Shown one piece after another: positions 46,290 to 59,910 of a DNA stretch of 64,000 nucleotides (its first letter is position 1; every line of letters begins with the position of its first letter). The notes under the pieces are model-generated. The model did not search any database. It was given only the letters and a program-made list of their open reading frames with translations, and was not told where the DNA came from. A program made the position numbers and the translations under genes. The stretch comes from Mugil cephalus (taxonomy: Eukaryota > Chordata > Actinopteri > Mugiliformes > Mugilidae): positions 9,724,616 to 9,788,615 of the forward strand of contig NC_061774.1 in the NCBI RefSeq assembly GCF_022458985.1, given 5' to 3'.

Positions 46290-48766
46290 GTTGGTGCGCA
46301 GCTCCTGATTGACAGAAAGAAAATAAGAAACTGTATTAAAAAATACTAATACTGTAATTCACTGATTTGAAAATCTAAGAGAGAGTTGCTTGTTACATTG
46401 ACATGAAACAGTAAAACAAGTTGTTCACAATAAAAACAGGACTGAACAAAAGTTATGTATTTTCTACCTGCTGGTAAAAGTTCTCCAAAGTGCTGAAGAT
46501 TTGGCGATTAAATCGTCAGTTTCACTTAAAAGAAGCTGCTCAGTGTTATATAGGTCAGAGCGACCAAGCAGAAGACAAACGGACATTTAGAGACAGTGAG
46601 TGCAATGAGGGGTGGAGTGACTGGACGACGAAATTACAAGAATCAGAGAAAGCAAAACGACGGCAGAGATGGAGAAAATTGGACAGTGACAGTTGAAGTA
46701 AAAGAAAATAAGTGAAGAGGATTTTTTCCAGTGAGATTAACTGAAATGGAGTGAGTGACATGAAAATAAAATGGAGGAGAGATCGGGGAGAAGCAAATCA
46801 GATTAATTGCCTGCAGTGCAGCTGATAGTTTCGAAGACAAGGGGAGTAATGGACTTGTGCGAGTGCACTATATCTAACCCTGAACTAAGACCATGAAGAA
46901 AATACTAAAGAAAAGCAGAATTTTACAAGTTTGTGACCGGATACTCAGAAACACCAGGGTATCGGTCGGAGGTTATGACCAAAACACATGTAGAGAAATG
47001 CTCAGTCAAATAAATAAACATACCAAGCACAGAACATTCTCAGTACGAGCTGACATGTATAATGCATGTTTACTCTCCGTTGTTATTGTTCGGGAAATTT
47101 CTATAAATAATTCAGGACAGTGGTCCTGAAATCCCCAGAAATGTTTTAGTGAGATGTTTTACAGAGAAACATTTTTCTGCAACATTAATATGTTCCTTGG
47201 TCGATGTTTTATGACTTGTCTCCCAGCAAATCCCTGACACCAACTTCAATAACGTGAATTTACAATTCAGATAAAATGATCTCCGTACACGCGCGTTCAC
47301 AGCCCTTTATTTATGGAATGTGAATAATGTACAGTGGTGAAAGTTGCGGAAATTACACTGTGGAACACTCTTTTTTTTTTGAATCCTTTCTTTTTGGGTA
47401 GCCCGAGGCAGTAAAATGTGCCCTGACGTGAAATGCCTGACATGATTTGACAGCACATTTGATAAACAAATCCTCTGAAGGCAAGCAATTTTTTTCACTC
47501 CCCCCCCCCTTTTCTGTTCATGTATGTGTGTGTCTGTGCTACATGCAAAATTGCCCCTTGGCTGCAGTCAAAATCCATGCAAAGCAAACAAGAGATGGCA
47601 ACAATAGAAGAGATGGAAGGAGGGGAGGGTGGAGGCGAGGAAGGGGTGGAGGCGAGGAGACAGATGGAGTCCCCTCGCCTCCATCCAGTCAGTCAGAGGA
47701 GGAGAAGGGAAATGAGTTCCTGGCAGTGAAGTCTGAAGTCGGTATCAGCTGAGTTAGCTGCAAAAAGAGAAATGGTTCCAAGCATCGGTTGGATGTTATT
47801 TTCTCCCTGATATGAGGGCAAAAATAGCCACATTTGTATACCTGTACATGCCTGTGTGAGCATCTCTCTGTGTATAAGTGAAAGAGATGTGCATCAACAA
47901 CAACCAGTTTCTGTCTCAGCCCGACGCAACGAGCATTTGATACGTCGGGGTGAAAAAGAGTGTACGCCACACAATTCAGTGTGGACCCAGACTTGGATTT
48001 TTTCCTCTCTTCTTAATAGTATTTTTAGCTTGGATCTGACTATTTCCTGGCATTCGGAGCATTTTAGAGATGGGGAAAATAAAGAGAGAGGAACACACAA
48101 GAGGGAGTGTCAAGGTAGGAGCCGAGACCATATTGGGATGCTCTATGAATATCAACTAGCATATGTTTCAGTGCCTCGCCATCCATGCTTCCCTTTCATA
48201 AATACCCTCTTGGCACGAGTGTGTACGCGTGTTTTTCCTACACGCCAAGGTTTCCTATTGACACATCCTTTTAATGATCCTCAGATCTTTTCTCTCCTCC
48301 CCTCCCTCGTTCATTCCCTCGCTCTCCTCTCGCTGCGTCTTTATCTTTCACACCATCTACCTCTCCTATCCGCCCACCTCTCCTTCATAATCTTTCATTA
48401 TATCCACTTTCAGGTTTGTTTACAGAAGTGTCCGTGCAGCCATCCGTCTCCTCTCCTCCCCTGTCTCCGTTTCTATCTAATCCTCTTTAATCGTTTCCTC
48501 TCCAGTCGTCCGATGATTCCTACACACTGAGGTTGGATCAATCAGATTTGGTTTAGTCACCCTCTCATCTCCACCACGTCAACTCGGTTTCTCTTTTTCA
48601 TTTCAATTCTGCGGCGCCCCCTCACCCTCTCCTCCTCTTCCTCACTCCCTCACGGCCTCAGATTTCTCGCCTCCACATTTGCCTTGCTCTCCCTTTGTGG
48701 CAACCCCCACCGCGCCCCTAACATTTTAATCATGTTCTGAAATAAGTCTTTGTCGAAGCACAGAGC

Positions 48767-48798
<32 letters not shown>

Positions 48799-48819
48799 TG
48801 TGTGTGCGTGCGTGCGTGT
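48767..48819. repeat. (GT)n microsatellite with GC interruptions
   Basis: About 53 bases of GT units interrupted by GCGC and GCGTGCGTGC. On the complement it gives a Thr/His dipeptide frame that is not a gene. Confidence 0.95.
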
Positions 48820-49232
48820 TGCTGTTTTGGTCCTATCGTGCAGCTGAGAGCAAGATGTGACCAAAGCGCTTGAGTAAAAAGGTCTGATTGACCAAGGGCC
48901 TGCTAACCTGCTCGCTCTCTGTGTCTTACACGTCCGCCGAAGCTTTGTTTTTCTTCTATCAAGGATTTGTTGAGGAGGAGTGTTAGTGAGTCTGTGTGTG
49001 CAGTTGAGGATCTTCCTGTGGATCTCTGTGTGTTCCAGTCACTTCAGAGTTTTCTTTGAATCTCAGAAGTGTAGCCTCTTTCCTTCAGGCCGTTGAATGT
49101 TCCTCAGCTTGGGTGAATGATGATAGGGATGATGATAGCCTGTACTCCAGGGACCCACGAGTAGCAACACCAGCATGGCTCAAAGCTGCTTCGGCACCCA
49201 CATTTGTGTGTCGTCTGTGCGTGCGTGAGTGA

Positions 49233-49256
49233 GTGTGTGTGTGTGTGTGTGTGTGT
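49233..49256. repeat. (GT)n microsatellite
   Basis: Twelve GT units after a GTGAGTGA stretch. Confidence 0.92.
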
Positions 49257-49530
49257 CCCGCTGCCAAGTTCGGTCTCTCTCTATGGATAAGGGGTTTTTA
49301 GGCCTGCCAACTCAAGTCATCTTCAGCAAGTGTCCAGGGGCCTAATTCTAAAATCACCCCTCTACGCCCAAATTCTACAGTTGGGCAGACAATCAGAAGA
49401 TGGTCGAGGGCTCAGGGGTCCTCCTTCCAAGTCAAAAGCGATCCCAGATACTCAGCGGCTCGTGAAAATATAGCGCCGTGCTACGCTTGGCTTTGAATAA
49501 GCAGGTGGTGGTTTTAATTGCTGACCAGCC

Positions 49531-49565
49531 AGAGAGAGAGAGAGAGAGCGAGAGGGAGAGGGAGA
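49531..49565. repeat. (GA)n microsatellite
   Basis: AG repeats with GCGAG and GGGAG interruptions. Confidence 0.92.
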
Positions 49566-49659
49566 AATTTCCACGGCTCAGAAAAATCCAACAAAGTGTC
49601 TGTGCGGCAAATTTGATCTGGTTGTATGATAACAATTATTACGGCATAAACGTCACAGG

Positions 49660-49990
49660 TCAGTGACGGTAATGAGCACGTTTCGGAGGCTCTGATGGAC
49701 GGAGCGGCATCAGAAGGAAGTACGAGCCGCGCGAGCCGGATTCTTTCTCCTCTCAGTTTCAGCCCCACTCTCCTCTGTTAAATGTTTGATCGCTTTCCTT
49801 TCCAGTTCACACAGATCGTCTTCAGAGGCAGCAAAGCAGATGACAGTGTGTTCTGTATGTAGTCCGCTCCGTGCAGCACTGCAGAGGCCGGTCACGTGGC
49901 CTCGGCGTGAGCTGTTCTCCCGCAGGTCGGCAGACACAGACGGCCTTCTCCGATCCAGGCGTCCGACTTCAGAGCGTTAGTGAGCCCCGA
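49660..49990. promoter_or_regulatory. CpG-rich stretch, candidate promoter or 5' exon of flrt1
   Basis: This is one of the few CpG-rich non-repetitive stretches upstream of flrt1, with GAGCCGCGCGAGCCGG-like content and CACGTGG. On the complement a pyrimidine-rich TTTTTCAG acceptor-like site precedes it near 49992. No transcript evidence is available. Confidence 0.2.
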
Positions 49991-52908
49991 CCTGAAAAAG
50001 AGACGAGAGGAGAGAATAGTTGTAGAATGTTCTTTTTGAGTGAATTAAGGTATTTTTTCGAGTGGAAAATCCCTCTTATGTAATGGGCTATTTGTAACCG
50101 GGCAGTGGAACTTTTTTGTTTTTGTTTGACTGAGTCAATCTGTGTGGAACTCCGGAAAAGTCCCGAGGGTTTTATCGAAAGTCTAATTGAAAAGGTCGGT
50201 AGCTTGGTTGACTAGTGCTGCTTTTTATTTTCTCATAAGAGAGTTTCTTTAAGTGACTGGAAGTTTTTCTTTGTGTTTCGCACAATGACGATGCGCCAAC
50301 ATCGCCCTAACTAACTGCCGAAAGTTTAAGAGCCTTCCCTTAAATCTTTGGATATTGCCAGACATGTAGTATATTAGAAGCTGATTAAAATCATGAATAT
50401 GATACCTCTCAGTCACGTATCTTAAAGACAGCTTCTGTCTTTGACTTTCATTAATGCTTTTTTTTTTCCTGGTACCACAGCCTGTACATACTGTTACATC
50501 ATTAATATTTAACACTGTGAGCACTCGTAAGCCGACTCTTATTTGCACATCCATGCACAATCTGTAAAGACCCTTTTCTGACTCAACTCAGCCTCTGTGC
50601 TCTACGTTTAGTTTCAGGGTTTAGCAGAAAGACGTATAAGATTTGCTAAAATAAACATCTCAGTAATCTCACAGATCTGTCACGGCGATGACCTAACAGA
50701 CTGCATGTGCTACAGTGAAAATACATTCAAATATTGACTCAGGAGCCCGCATGTCTTTATTTTAGCTAAAATAAAAAAATAAAGAAAAGGCCTTAATGTG
50801 ATGTAAATGAAATGCCTTCAGTTCTATCATTTTTAAAACTTTTTCTAAATGGTGCCAAGACGTAATATTGGGATTCGGTGTTGGCACAATATGGAATACT
50901 AAAAAGTACAGGCTAAATAATTATCCCCATCAGAACGGTTATACCTTTTAAAATTAAGTACCTCATGAAAATACTTCCTGAAGGTCAATGCTGCATATGT
51001 GCAACACTAAGCTCCCAGCGGACACAAACCTCCCATTAAGGTAACTCCATGTTTTATATCTGTTTTTTTTTTTTTTTTCCCCTTCTTCTTCTTCTTCACA
51101 CAAAGCTTGGGAGCTTTCATTAACCACCACGCGCTAAGTGCCTGTATCTTATGTGCAGAATGAAACCCCCCAGTGAACACTGGCTTTAGAAATATAAGGT
51201 TTTCATCAGGCACACTGAGCGTACAGAGACAGATTCATCAAGGCCATTAACTGCTCTGCTGCTCACATTCGCCTGTTCACTCCATCCCGGAGTAAAGTAG
51301 ACTACAGAGCCAACTGGGAAATTATCATGCAGTTTGCTTAAACACAAATAGAGACAAATAAAGCTGTCCTCGTTTTCTTTTTCACAGGACACACGCTGTA
51401 GCTTAGAGGAACGTGGTCAACGGGGCTCGTGTCTGCATTTTAAAAAAGGTCCGAACTGTGCAGCGCGCTGCCTGGATCGTGTGTTTGTGTGTTTTTATTT
51501 AATTCTCGTGGTCGTAACCAGTTCCACAGATGGAAAGGAATGTGTTCAGCCGTAGTCCAGTGCGGTAGTTGGTCGGTGGTCGGTGTGGGATGAAGTTGGC
51601 CGGCGTGTTATGAGATAAATTGTCCTTTTTAATAAAACCGCTCCAGACTGATGTCCAGGTTGCAGCTATAAAGTGATTTATATGTGCAGAGTGGGGCTAA
51701 CACACATAATGAAAACCGCTCGACGTGGGAGTGAATGTTAAACAGACTGTGTGATTGACATTTAAGGAGACACAAGACAATAGTCTTTTCAAGGACAATG
51801 TAGATTTATGCCTTTATGTTTGATTTTCTCCTTCATTCGCGTTACATCCCTTCGCGAATCCACTGATTTTCTTTCAAATAAAATGTCCTCGTGTTAATAA
51901 TTTACACACCGAAATGCAACATTTTGAATGAAGACTCGTCGTCAGCCGCGCATTAACAGCAGACGTCACTTTTAATGACATGGATTTTCCTCGTATTCGG
52001 TCGCGACGTCTGGTCCGACTGCCTAAGAACTGAGATCTCTGCGTTCTGCACACAAACTGCCCGCCCGCAATAGAAGTGACTATTAAACATCAGCAGCGTT
52101 TCCACAGCTCGCTGCCACTGCACATTAGACATCGATATGTGAAGCTGTTTAATGTCGAGGCTGTCCTCAAAACTTTTTGTGATGGATTTTCAGAAGCGGG
52201 CCCGTAGCGAGGAGGAGACGGTGGAAACGGGGAGCGTGTATCATAGCAAAGAGCCGCGGCTGATTTAGGAGAGACGGCTGCATGAAAACAATGTTTGTCG
52301 GAGTTTGAGGAAGGTCAGAGCTATTAGTCATAACTTCAGAACAACGTGGAAGCAACTGTAGCACTTTTCAGAATGAACACGTCACGGATTAATAGCGAGC
52401 GTTCATGTGGTTAACATCCAAGAAAGAGATTACACAGGACCTGTTAAAGGGGAATGGAGCCAGCTGTCTGTCACTGGATCACAAAGAGCTCTGGGTGCTC
52501 TTTTAGTTTATTACCTCTTTTGTATAATATTCATTCCCTTGATGTTAATAGACACAGCTCCTTTAAAAAAATGATAATTAGAAATTTTAGCAGCGCGATC
52601 ATTCACATCAGAATGGTAGTAGAGTTTAAGGTGGGTCGGCGGAGCCGGCGTCAAGTCAAACATTTTGTGATAGGAGTTAGACCTCTAATATCAGGCAGTA
52701 AACCTGAAAAATGAGAAGAATTCACGTTTCACTGCGGTCGGCTTAAAAACAAGAGACGAGAACAGACTGCAAACGTTGCTCACATTCTAGTAATTCACTG
52801 GTTATAAAGCTCATGAAATACGAATATTTGTTGTTTTTCTTAATTTTCTATAATAGTTTTTATTTTTTATTTTGGTTTGGACCATTGATTAGACCAAATG
52901 ATTTATAA

Positions 52909-53551
52909 CAGGGGTCTTCAACGTTTTTTAGGCCAAGGAGTCCCTACTGATGTTAAGTAGGGACCCCCCACCTCCTATATGTGTCCTATATTAAACGAGT
53001 GCTATTTATAAATATACATCATTAATACCATTTTGCATTCAGTGTTAAGCTATTCAAATAATGCACAGGTTCAAATATTCATTTTGTTTTAAGCTGTATT
53101 ATGCGGCGTCGTGATTGGCTCTGCAGCGACAGGGGCGGGTCCTCCTGTGGACAGGGGGCTTAGATTGTCACAGGTCTAGTGTGGTCTCTGTGTGAACTGG
53201 TGTGCTGTTGAGGCAGCTCCAGTATCGCTCAGTGATTCAAAGATAACGTCTTCTGCCTCCATTTATCCCTTTAAAATATACTGATTTATAATATAATGTT
53301 TTGCTTTCAAAATATTTGGATGGCCTTTTTTCATAAAGTTTAATGTCTGATGAGACGACATTGATAACCGCATTTATCTCTGCAACCGGTTAAATCTAAC
53401 ACACATACTTGTCGTACCTTTTCGTATATCGCCGTATATCAGTGTAATATTATGAAGCGTTTTCCAAAATAAAATACTGCCTGGTCTCTGGGGAAAAGAG
53501 GAAATTAAAAAAAGGATGGCGCTACATAACTTCTTGTTTTACGACCCCCTG
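52909..53551. mobile_element. hAT-type MITE
   Basis: It starts CAGGGGTCTTCAACG and ends ACGACCCCCTG, so the ends CAGGGGTC and CAGGGGGTC (complement) are inverted. The 8 bases on each side do not match, so the insertion is old or the boundary shifted. A truncated relative is at 36679. Inside is AT-rich sequence without transposase motifs. Confidence 0.55.
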
Positions 53552-56145
53552 CACCACCACTAAAGCAGTAATCAAGAGAGCAGTTCCCATGCTTTGCACC
53601 AGTGACCCATGCAGTGAACATTTCTGACTGACCCTCCACTGTGCGTCTTTTCTGTATTACTTGTTTTCTTTTTTCTTTTTTTCTTTTTTAATGCATAACG
53701 GAGACCGCAGAGAGCGTTGCATTCCTCCAGGGGACAGAAATCACTCTGCTCTTGTGAGCCAGCCAATGACAACTGTGTAGCCTTCAGGCACGCAACAGTA
53801 TGTGACTTTCATTGTGGCTTCTGCGCCGTTCACATGCCCTCACTGTTTTTTTTGTTGTTTTTTATTCCTCCTCTTTTGTTCAACAATGAATACATATTAT
53901 GCTATTCCTCTTTGATTGAGGTGTAGGTGGATGCAGGAGCATATTAGAATAAATAAATAAATACAAACGTGTGCACGAAGCATCAGAGATCAGGACTACA
54001 GAATCATGCCGGCTATGTTTTTATGCGGCGAATCTGTTCTAGGAAAGTGCAGATATGCAAATATGTGTCGCAAGCGATTCACGTTCCTGCAGAGTTACAG
54101 ATGGCAGTGACATATGTACGGAATATGGATAGAGAATTAATACGTGCGTTGTTGACTGTCACTTTATAAAATGTACAGATGGTAACTGTAAAGCGTGGCG
54201 TTACAGGTGCGCTTGTTGGCGCGCATTTGTTCTGACATTAGTTTCTGCGAGAGGAAATGATGGGATCGTGACAATGGCCGTCTTTTTTTTTCCACTCCCA
54301 TTTATTTATTTGTTTACGTATTTATTTATAAAAGGCCGGGATAATGGAAATTTCAGATTTCACCTCTGGATGAACCTGCGGCAGAATTATCAAAAAATGT
54401 CACACTCTGGTGAGGGGGGGTGAGGCAGGAAATTGACATGCTCCAATCATTTCCACTCGCCCCCGTGCTTCATCAGGCTGATCAGAATAGTTGGGAAAAT
54501 GGAAAGCAAAAGAAAAGTGACAGCTGCGATACTTGGCAGCGTGGCCGCTTCTGCGCGCTGTAGGGAGCTAGGACGTAGGAAGCGAGGGAGCAGGAGCTAG
54601 GGATTAATAGTTATGGCGCTGGGGACCAAAGTCTGAGTACTTTGTAATCATGTGGCTGCCTAACCCCAGTGTTAGCGAGGTTGATGAGCATGCGTCCCTG
54701 CTGACACACACACTCTCTCCACATCCACTCTGCTGAATATTAATATGGAGGAGAGAATTCCTCTGAGCCCCATTGTCAGACGGCCTATTGTTCTCCGCTG
54801 GCCTCTGCTCTCGGCGCGTGTGCATGTGTGTGTTTAGTATTAATGCGCAACTCGGTGTCTACATTGTGTGCTTATGCATATTATTCCCATGTATTCATTG
54901 CATGCGCGTGTCGGCTGCAGCAGAGCAGCAGTTAAAAGCGGCATTGAGGGAGATGAAGGGTGTGCTGGGGGCCCGGGATGGCCCATAAAGACAACTGGCC
55001 TGAGAGCACTTGGACCTGCCATCCGGGCCCAACATTGGCAATTATTTCACCTAGAGGCGCTATCTGTAAAATGAACACTCTCATTAAAAACGCCCATGTG
55101 CGTGCATTTAAAATGCGTGCGCGCATGTGCCCCTGCGCGAGTCAATTTAGAGGCTCGGCAAATATATGGCAACACAAACGCTTGTCTTTCAATCAAAGAG
55201 TAATGTGCTGTTTATGATGTTTGACTATGCGCACTTACTCATTTCGTTGCGGGCACATCTCTTAAGTGTGTGCGTCTGCGTTTGCGGAGCTGTGTGTGTG
55301 TGCGTGTGTGCATAGTGTACGCATCTGTATAGATTTATGTGTGCGAGTGTGACTGTTTAACAACCCCGCACACGTAACCTCCCCATCTCTGCCTCCCCGT
55401 TTCTCATTTACCGAGCCAGCGCCAGAGAGAAGGAGTGTTGGGAAACGAGAAAACAAGTGATAGTGGGGGGAGGAGAAAGAGAGACGGTGAAACGGAGCGA
55501 GGGAGGAGGGTGGAGGTGCATGCAAGGAAAAATGAAGTGAGGCCGGAGCAGACGGGAGAGCGGAGGAGAGGAGAGGAGAGAAGAGGGGAGAAGATGGAGA
55601 AGCAGGGGAAGACGGGGAAACGGAAGGAGGCAGAGGAGGAGGCGGCAGATTTATGAAGCCATTGGAATGTAATTTGGAGGCAGAAATTACTGTCAGCCTG
55701 GGCAAGGTTTAAAGTCAGTGAAGCCTGAATCCAGGGCCTGCCTCTCCGTGTGTGTTTGTATGGCATCACAGACAAATGGATAGCAAATGTGATTCTGAAT
55801 AATACCACAGAAAGCTCTGCAGATACTTGTCATACACATGGTGTGTGTGTGTGTGCGCGCGGGCACATTTTTACTACTCCTCCATGCATGAGTGACGTGA
55901 CTACATGGCATCAGAACATAACCCCGCATTCATATTTAACAGCTCATATTTCATCTCTGCTTCGAGACACCCCCCCACACACTCTTCACACACTTCCACA
56001 TGCGCACACACGGGCACTGGATTCTTGTCGGGCTCTGAAGGCCATGACTCCGGCAGAATCAGTCGAGGGTGTCGGCGTGGATGCAATGAAGGCTGCAGGG
56101 AGCAGAGCGGGGAGAGAAAAAGACAGAAAGAGTGTGTCAAGGATA

Positions 56146-56149
<4 letters not shown>

Positions 56150-56179
<30 letters not shown>
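56150..56179. repeat. (GA)n microsatellite
   Basis: Fifteen AG units inside a longer purine-rich stretch (about 56090-56350). A second purine-rich stretch is at 55440-55650. Confidence 0.92.
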
Positions 56180-56183
<4 letters not shown>

Positions 56184-56859
56184 TAGAGGTGGGAAATGAA
56201 AAAGAGAGAGAGACACTCTAAGAGGGGCTAAAAAGAAGAGCGAGAGGGATGTGACTGGCTTTCTAACGCAGCAGCACACAGCATCCATTTAGCGAGAGAG
56301 GGAGGGGCAGAGGAGGAGAGAGAGAGACGAGGGGAGCGACAAAGCAGCGATAATCAGCGAAGATCTGAAGGGAGGGAAAGGCTCAATACCGTGTCTTTTT
56401 CTGATCCAGTGTCACTTTGACACTCGGTTGTAATGCGCAAACCTGGGGTCGCCTTTATTCGGGCTGCTAATTTCTACTCGGACTCCTCATCGATTAGCTG
56501 CAGTTAGCAAACGGGGCAAGTGGTTCAAGCAGGTGTTTTGAAAAAGAAAAAGAAATCCAATCATGTGTCCTTCTGCGTCTGCGTTCTTCCTGACCTCCTT
56601 AAGTTGTGTGTGGCTCTCAGCCCGAAAACCCAAGTCTTTAAAACTGATCTCCAATATACACAGTTCTGTGTCTCAGAGGATCTGGTGGTGCCTTTTGTGA
56701 AGGCTATATTATATATTTAGAGCTGCAGGATGGTGTGCGTGGGGAAACTGAAACCTCTTTGTTTCTTCTACAGAGTCCAAACTCACTTTTTTCAAGGTAT
56801 TAACATATTGACAATACGGACAATACAGAATAAAGTCAACCGTATCATTGTGTTAAATT

Positions 56860-58320
56860 TACCGTAGTTCCTGTAATAGTAGTGGGGCCCTTTATTTACT
56901 TAGCCACTTAGAATAACCGGCCATTATTGGAGGCAGGCTTTTATTAGAGGGAGGCCTTTATTTGTAATTCCCTTTGTAACATATCGGTACGTATCGGAAC
57001 ATTTGCTCAAAGTTTTCCTACCGTTTACTTTGCTATTTTTTTTTTGTACACCATATACGCAACAGCAGCAGCCAGCAGGATTAGTGAACGCGGAGCACGG
57101 GTGGTCAGAACGGACGAACGAATAAATTACATCTTTGTGGCAGTTTGAAAAAATAAACAAGGTCCATGTATTGGTCAAACTGAGGTTAAAATAAAAAAAG
57201 TACAGTACACACATGAAAAATTTACGGAAACTTAAATGGCCATAGCATGCCGGTATCTTATTCTTCGCGGGTCAGTATTAAAGCATTTCGCAGCTTCCTC
57301 TCGTGTATTTTGCTCGGCATATTTCAAAACCTTCTTAAAGTTCACGTCAAGTTTTTTTCTTTGCACCACGCTGCTAAAACTCTGTTATTTTGACAGTGTT
57401 TTATTGAAAGTCTGGGTTCATGTGACACTTTAAATGCAGTTACTGTCATCTGTTGGAACTTGTTGTTACTACATCTATTATTGGTTGACTACTAACGCAC
57501 CCGGCCGGTATTTGAGGCCGCCCTATATTTGTTTGTGTAAACGCAGGCAAAGACAAGCAAATTAGGCCACGCCCCATCTGGGTGAAAACAAACCACTGGT
57601 GGTAAACACAAGTCCCCCCGTAGTCAGTGTTTATTTTGTGTTGCTAGCGGGTGAAATGGCCAACGTTAGTCAGGCAGACACGTAAATAATGTCGTTACGT
57701 AGAAAAACTTGAAAAAATAGGGGCCATATGTCCACATAGCCTACCCACTGAGAAATGGGTGAACAACCCCACTCAGTGGCTGGGAGTGTCATACATTTAC
57801 TCTTACCTCATTGACTCATAATGTTAATAATAAATAAAAAATAAATTAAGCTCAGTCAACATTATTTAAAAAAAATGCTTCATAGAACATAACTCTGCTC
57901 AGGTCATTTCAGTTTGGTATCAACATTAATTTTTTTGACTTTTTAACAAGAAATATGAATTTTCAACATTATAACTAACAACTGTGATGAGTGACGTTAG
58001 CTAACGTTAGCATCATAATTTAAAGTGATTAAGCGTTTGCCACATGCACACACATCAACTATCAGGATCCCACTTCTTTCTATCTTTGTCCACCCGTTTT
58101 ATGGCCTGACGTCAAACATTTCTTGTTTTTTGTCGCTCTCTCTTGAGGGGAGCAGAAACAAAATCTCAGGTTTAAGGTGTTGGAAGAACAATACACAACA
58201 CAGACACCTCTCCTTTGTTTTCACTCATAACAGGGCATGGCCTTTTCAGTGACGTGGAGTTACTCTCTTTCATAAGAGACCCGGCTATTAATTGAATACC
58301 AGCCACTATTAGAAGAAATC
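56860..58320 (-). mobile_element. Decayed DNA transposon with helix-turn-helix ORF fragment (pogo/psq-like)
   Basis: On the complement, near 57236-57360, a frame reads NFKKVLKYAEQNTREEAAK, then CFNTDPRRIRYRHAM and a stop. The pattern (F-K-x-x-V-x-x-Y-A-E..AA..F-x-x-x-x-R-x-I-R) is that of psq/CENP-B-type DNA-binding helices at the start of pogo-like transposases. GC-containing motifs such as GGCCGGTATT, GGCCTTTATT and CCGGCTATTA recur at both sides (56925-56970, 57500-57525, 58280-58310) and may be the decayed ends. No DDE domain was seen. Boundaries are approximate. Confidence 0.4.
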
Positions 58321-59563
58321 TGGTGTGATAAATTCTCTGGTTTCCTAACGTATATTCTCTTGCTGTGGCTGGACCTCAGGCCTCAGTACCCGTTCATGTA
58401 CCTCTTGTCTTGGAATGACAATACTTCGCGAAGCCTTAAACTGTTGACACTGCAGTGCTTTTAATCTGTCCCCCATCGGCTCTGCAAATACTTTCTCTGC
58501 TAATATTGAAGCTCCACTGAAGGCTCTATGCAAATCAAATTTTGTCCCGTCTGATAAAATGAAACGTGGACTGACTATTCTGTGAACTGGAGCTGCTTAG
58601 TGTATCATCCAGATTTGGAGCAGAATATAATATCTCCTCCAAAAATAAATAAATAAAAAAAAGATACACAACAAGCCTTACAAACATCCCTCTAGTAAGT
58701 CAAGCATTAATCTGCCCGTAACTTTATCCCTGTCACTCAGAAACGGAGCAAATGTGTTTGTCAGATTCAAGCGTAGCACATTAGTTTATACGTGACAGCA
58801 GAGCGCTAATGTTCCTCTCCACTTTAACCCATATTCGATGCATTTTTATTTTGCGATATAGTTTTGTGTGATTGGAAAATGTTTTTTTTTTTTGTGCCAT
58901 TTGAAGCTAATCCCCGAATCCCTTTGGTGTATGACTGCAGTGCTGTTAAAATTCCTGTGTTTGTGTTGTTGCGCTCACGGAGAGGAGAAAATGTCACAGC
59001 GCTGATAAATGTCATGTCAAATGTGTTTAACGCAGTTAGTAACGTTTTAGTATTATCAGTGCCTGGGCGGCGTGTGCACCGCCAGCTTCGATCGGCAGCT
59101 GCTCCCCTAAAATGGACGCCCCCGAAACACAAATGCACGCGCAGAAACTTCTCCAGATCTTTCGCACGCAGTTGCAGACATGAAAAGGCTCGCAGTCACA
59201 GTCTCTCTTACATCCTCACGCACATTTTTCCTGCTCTCTTGACCTGTGAACTCGCACTGACGTTCTGTCTCCCTCTCGCTCACACGCCAACACAACATCC
59301 TCTTCTGTTCTTTGTTCTTCAAGCCAGTGATGATGATAGCAACACCATTATGCACTGTGACAACACTGCCTCCCACTTACTCTCTATGGCAGTTCACACC
59401 ACGAAAATCTCTCCCTGCTTCCCTCCATCTCCCCACTCTCACTCACAATCGCGTTGAGGTCAATTAACTCTGAATTTGCTTATACAGTCGACCGACTCCT
59501 CCAGAAAGCTGGGAGGTGTTAAGTAGCATCTGTAAATAATTTTTTCCTCAAAAACTTTTTTTT

Positions 59564-59582
59564 GTGTGTGTGTGTGTGTGTT
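59564..59582. repeat. Short (GT)n tract
   Basis: Nine GT units after a T-run. Confidence 0.85.
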
Positions 59583-59910
59583 TCTGCCTTCAACGGCGTC
59601 TGTTCGTGTCTGCTTCTTTTTCTTTTTCCGTTTGGATCTTGGACGTTTTTTTTTTCCCCCCTGTACAATTTTCTTCCCCCGTCTTTCTTCTTCCCTTTGT
59701 GTCCGTGTTTCATTTTCAGATTCTCTCTTATTTTTTAACGTCGGCCGACGTTTTATATTTATTACCGTGTGAATTGGGAAATTAGGTCAGTTTTAGAAAT
59801 GTCTAGCTCCGTAAATTTCCGTAGTAGATTCGAATCCGGAAACGGCCGGCGATGGCATTGGCTGCGGACATTAAAAAGCTATTATGACTGAAAAAACAAA
59901 AACAAAATTA

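Noticed and set aside
47856..48530. 224-codon open frame on the plus strand
   Set aside because: Low-complexity Ser/Leu/Pro peptide from a TCC-rich stretch. No recognisable motif, and it lies in the macrod1 intron.
49085..49267. Frame with a Thr-His repeat
   Set aside because: Translation of a GT/CA microsatellite.
55262..55705. 147-codon frame on the minus strand rich in Ser and Pro
   Set aside because: The complement of a GA-rich stretch and a GT repeat, without domain features.
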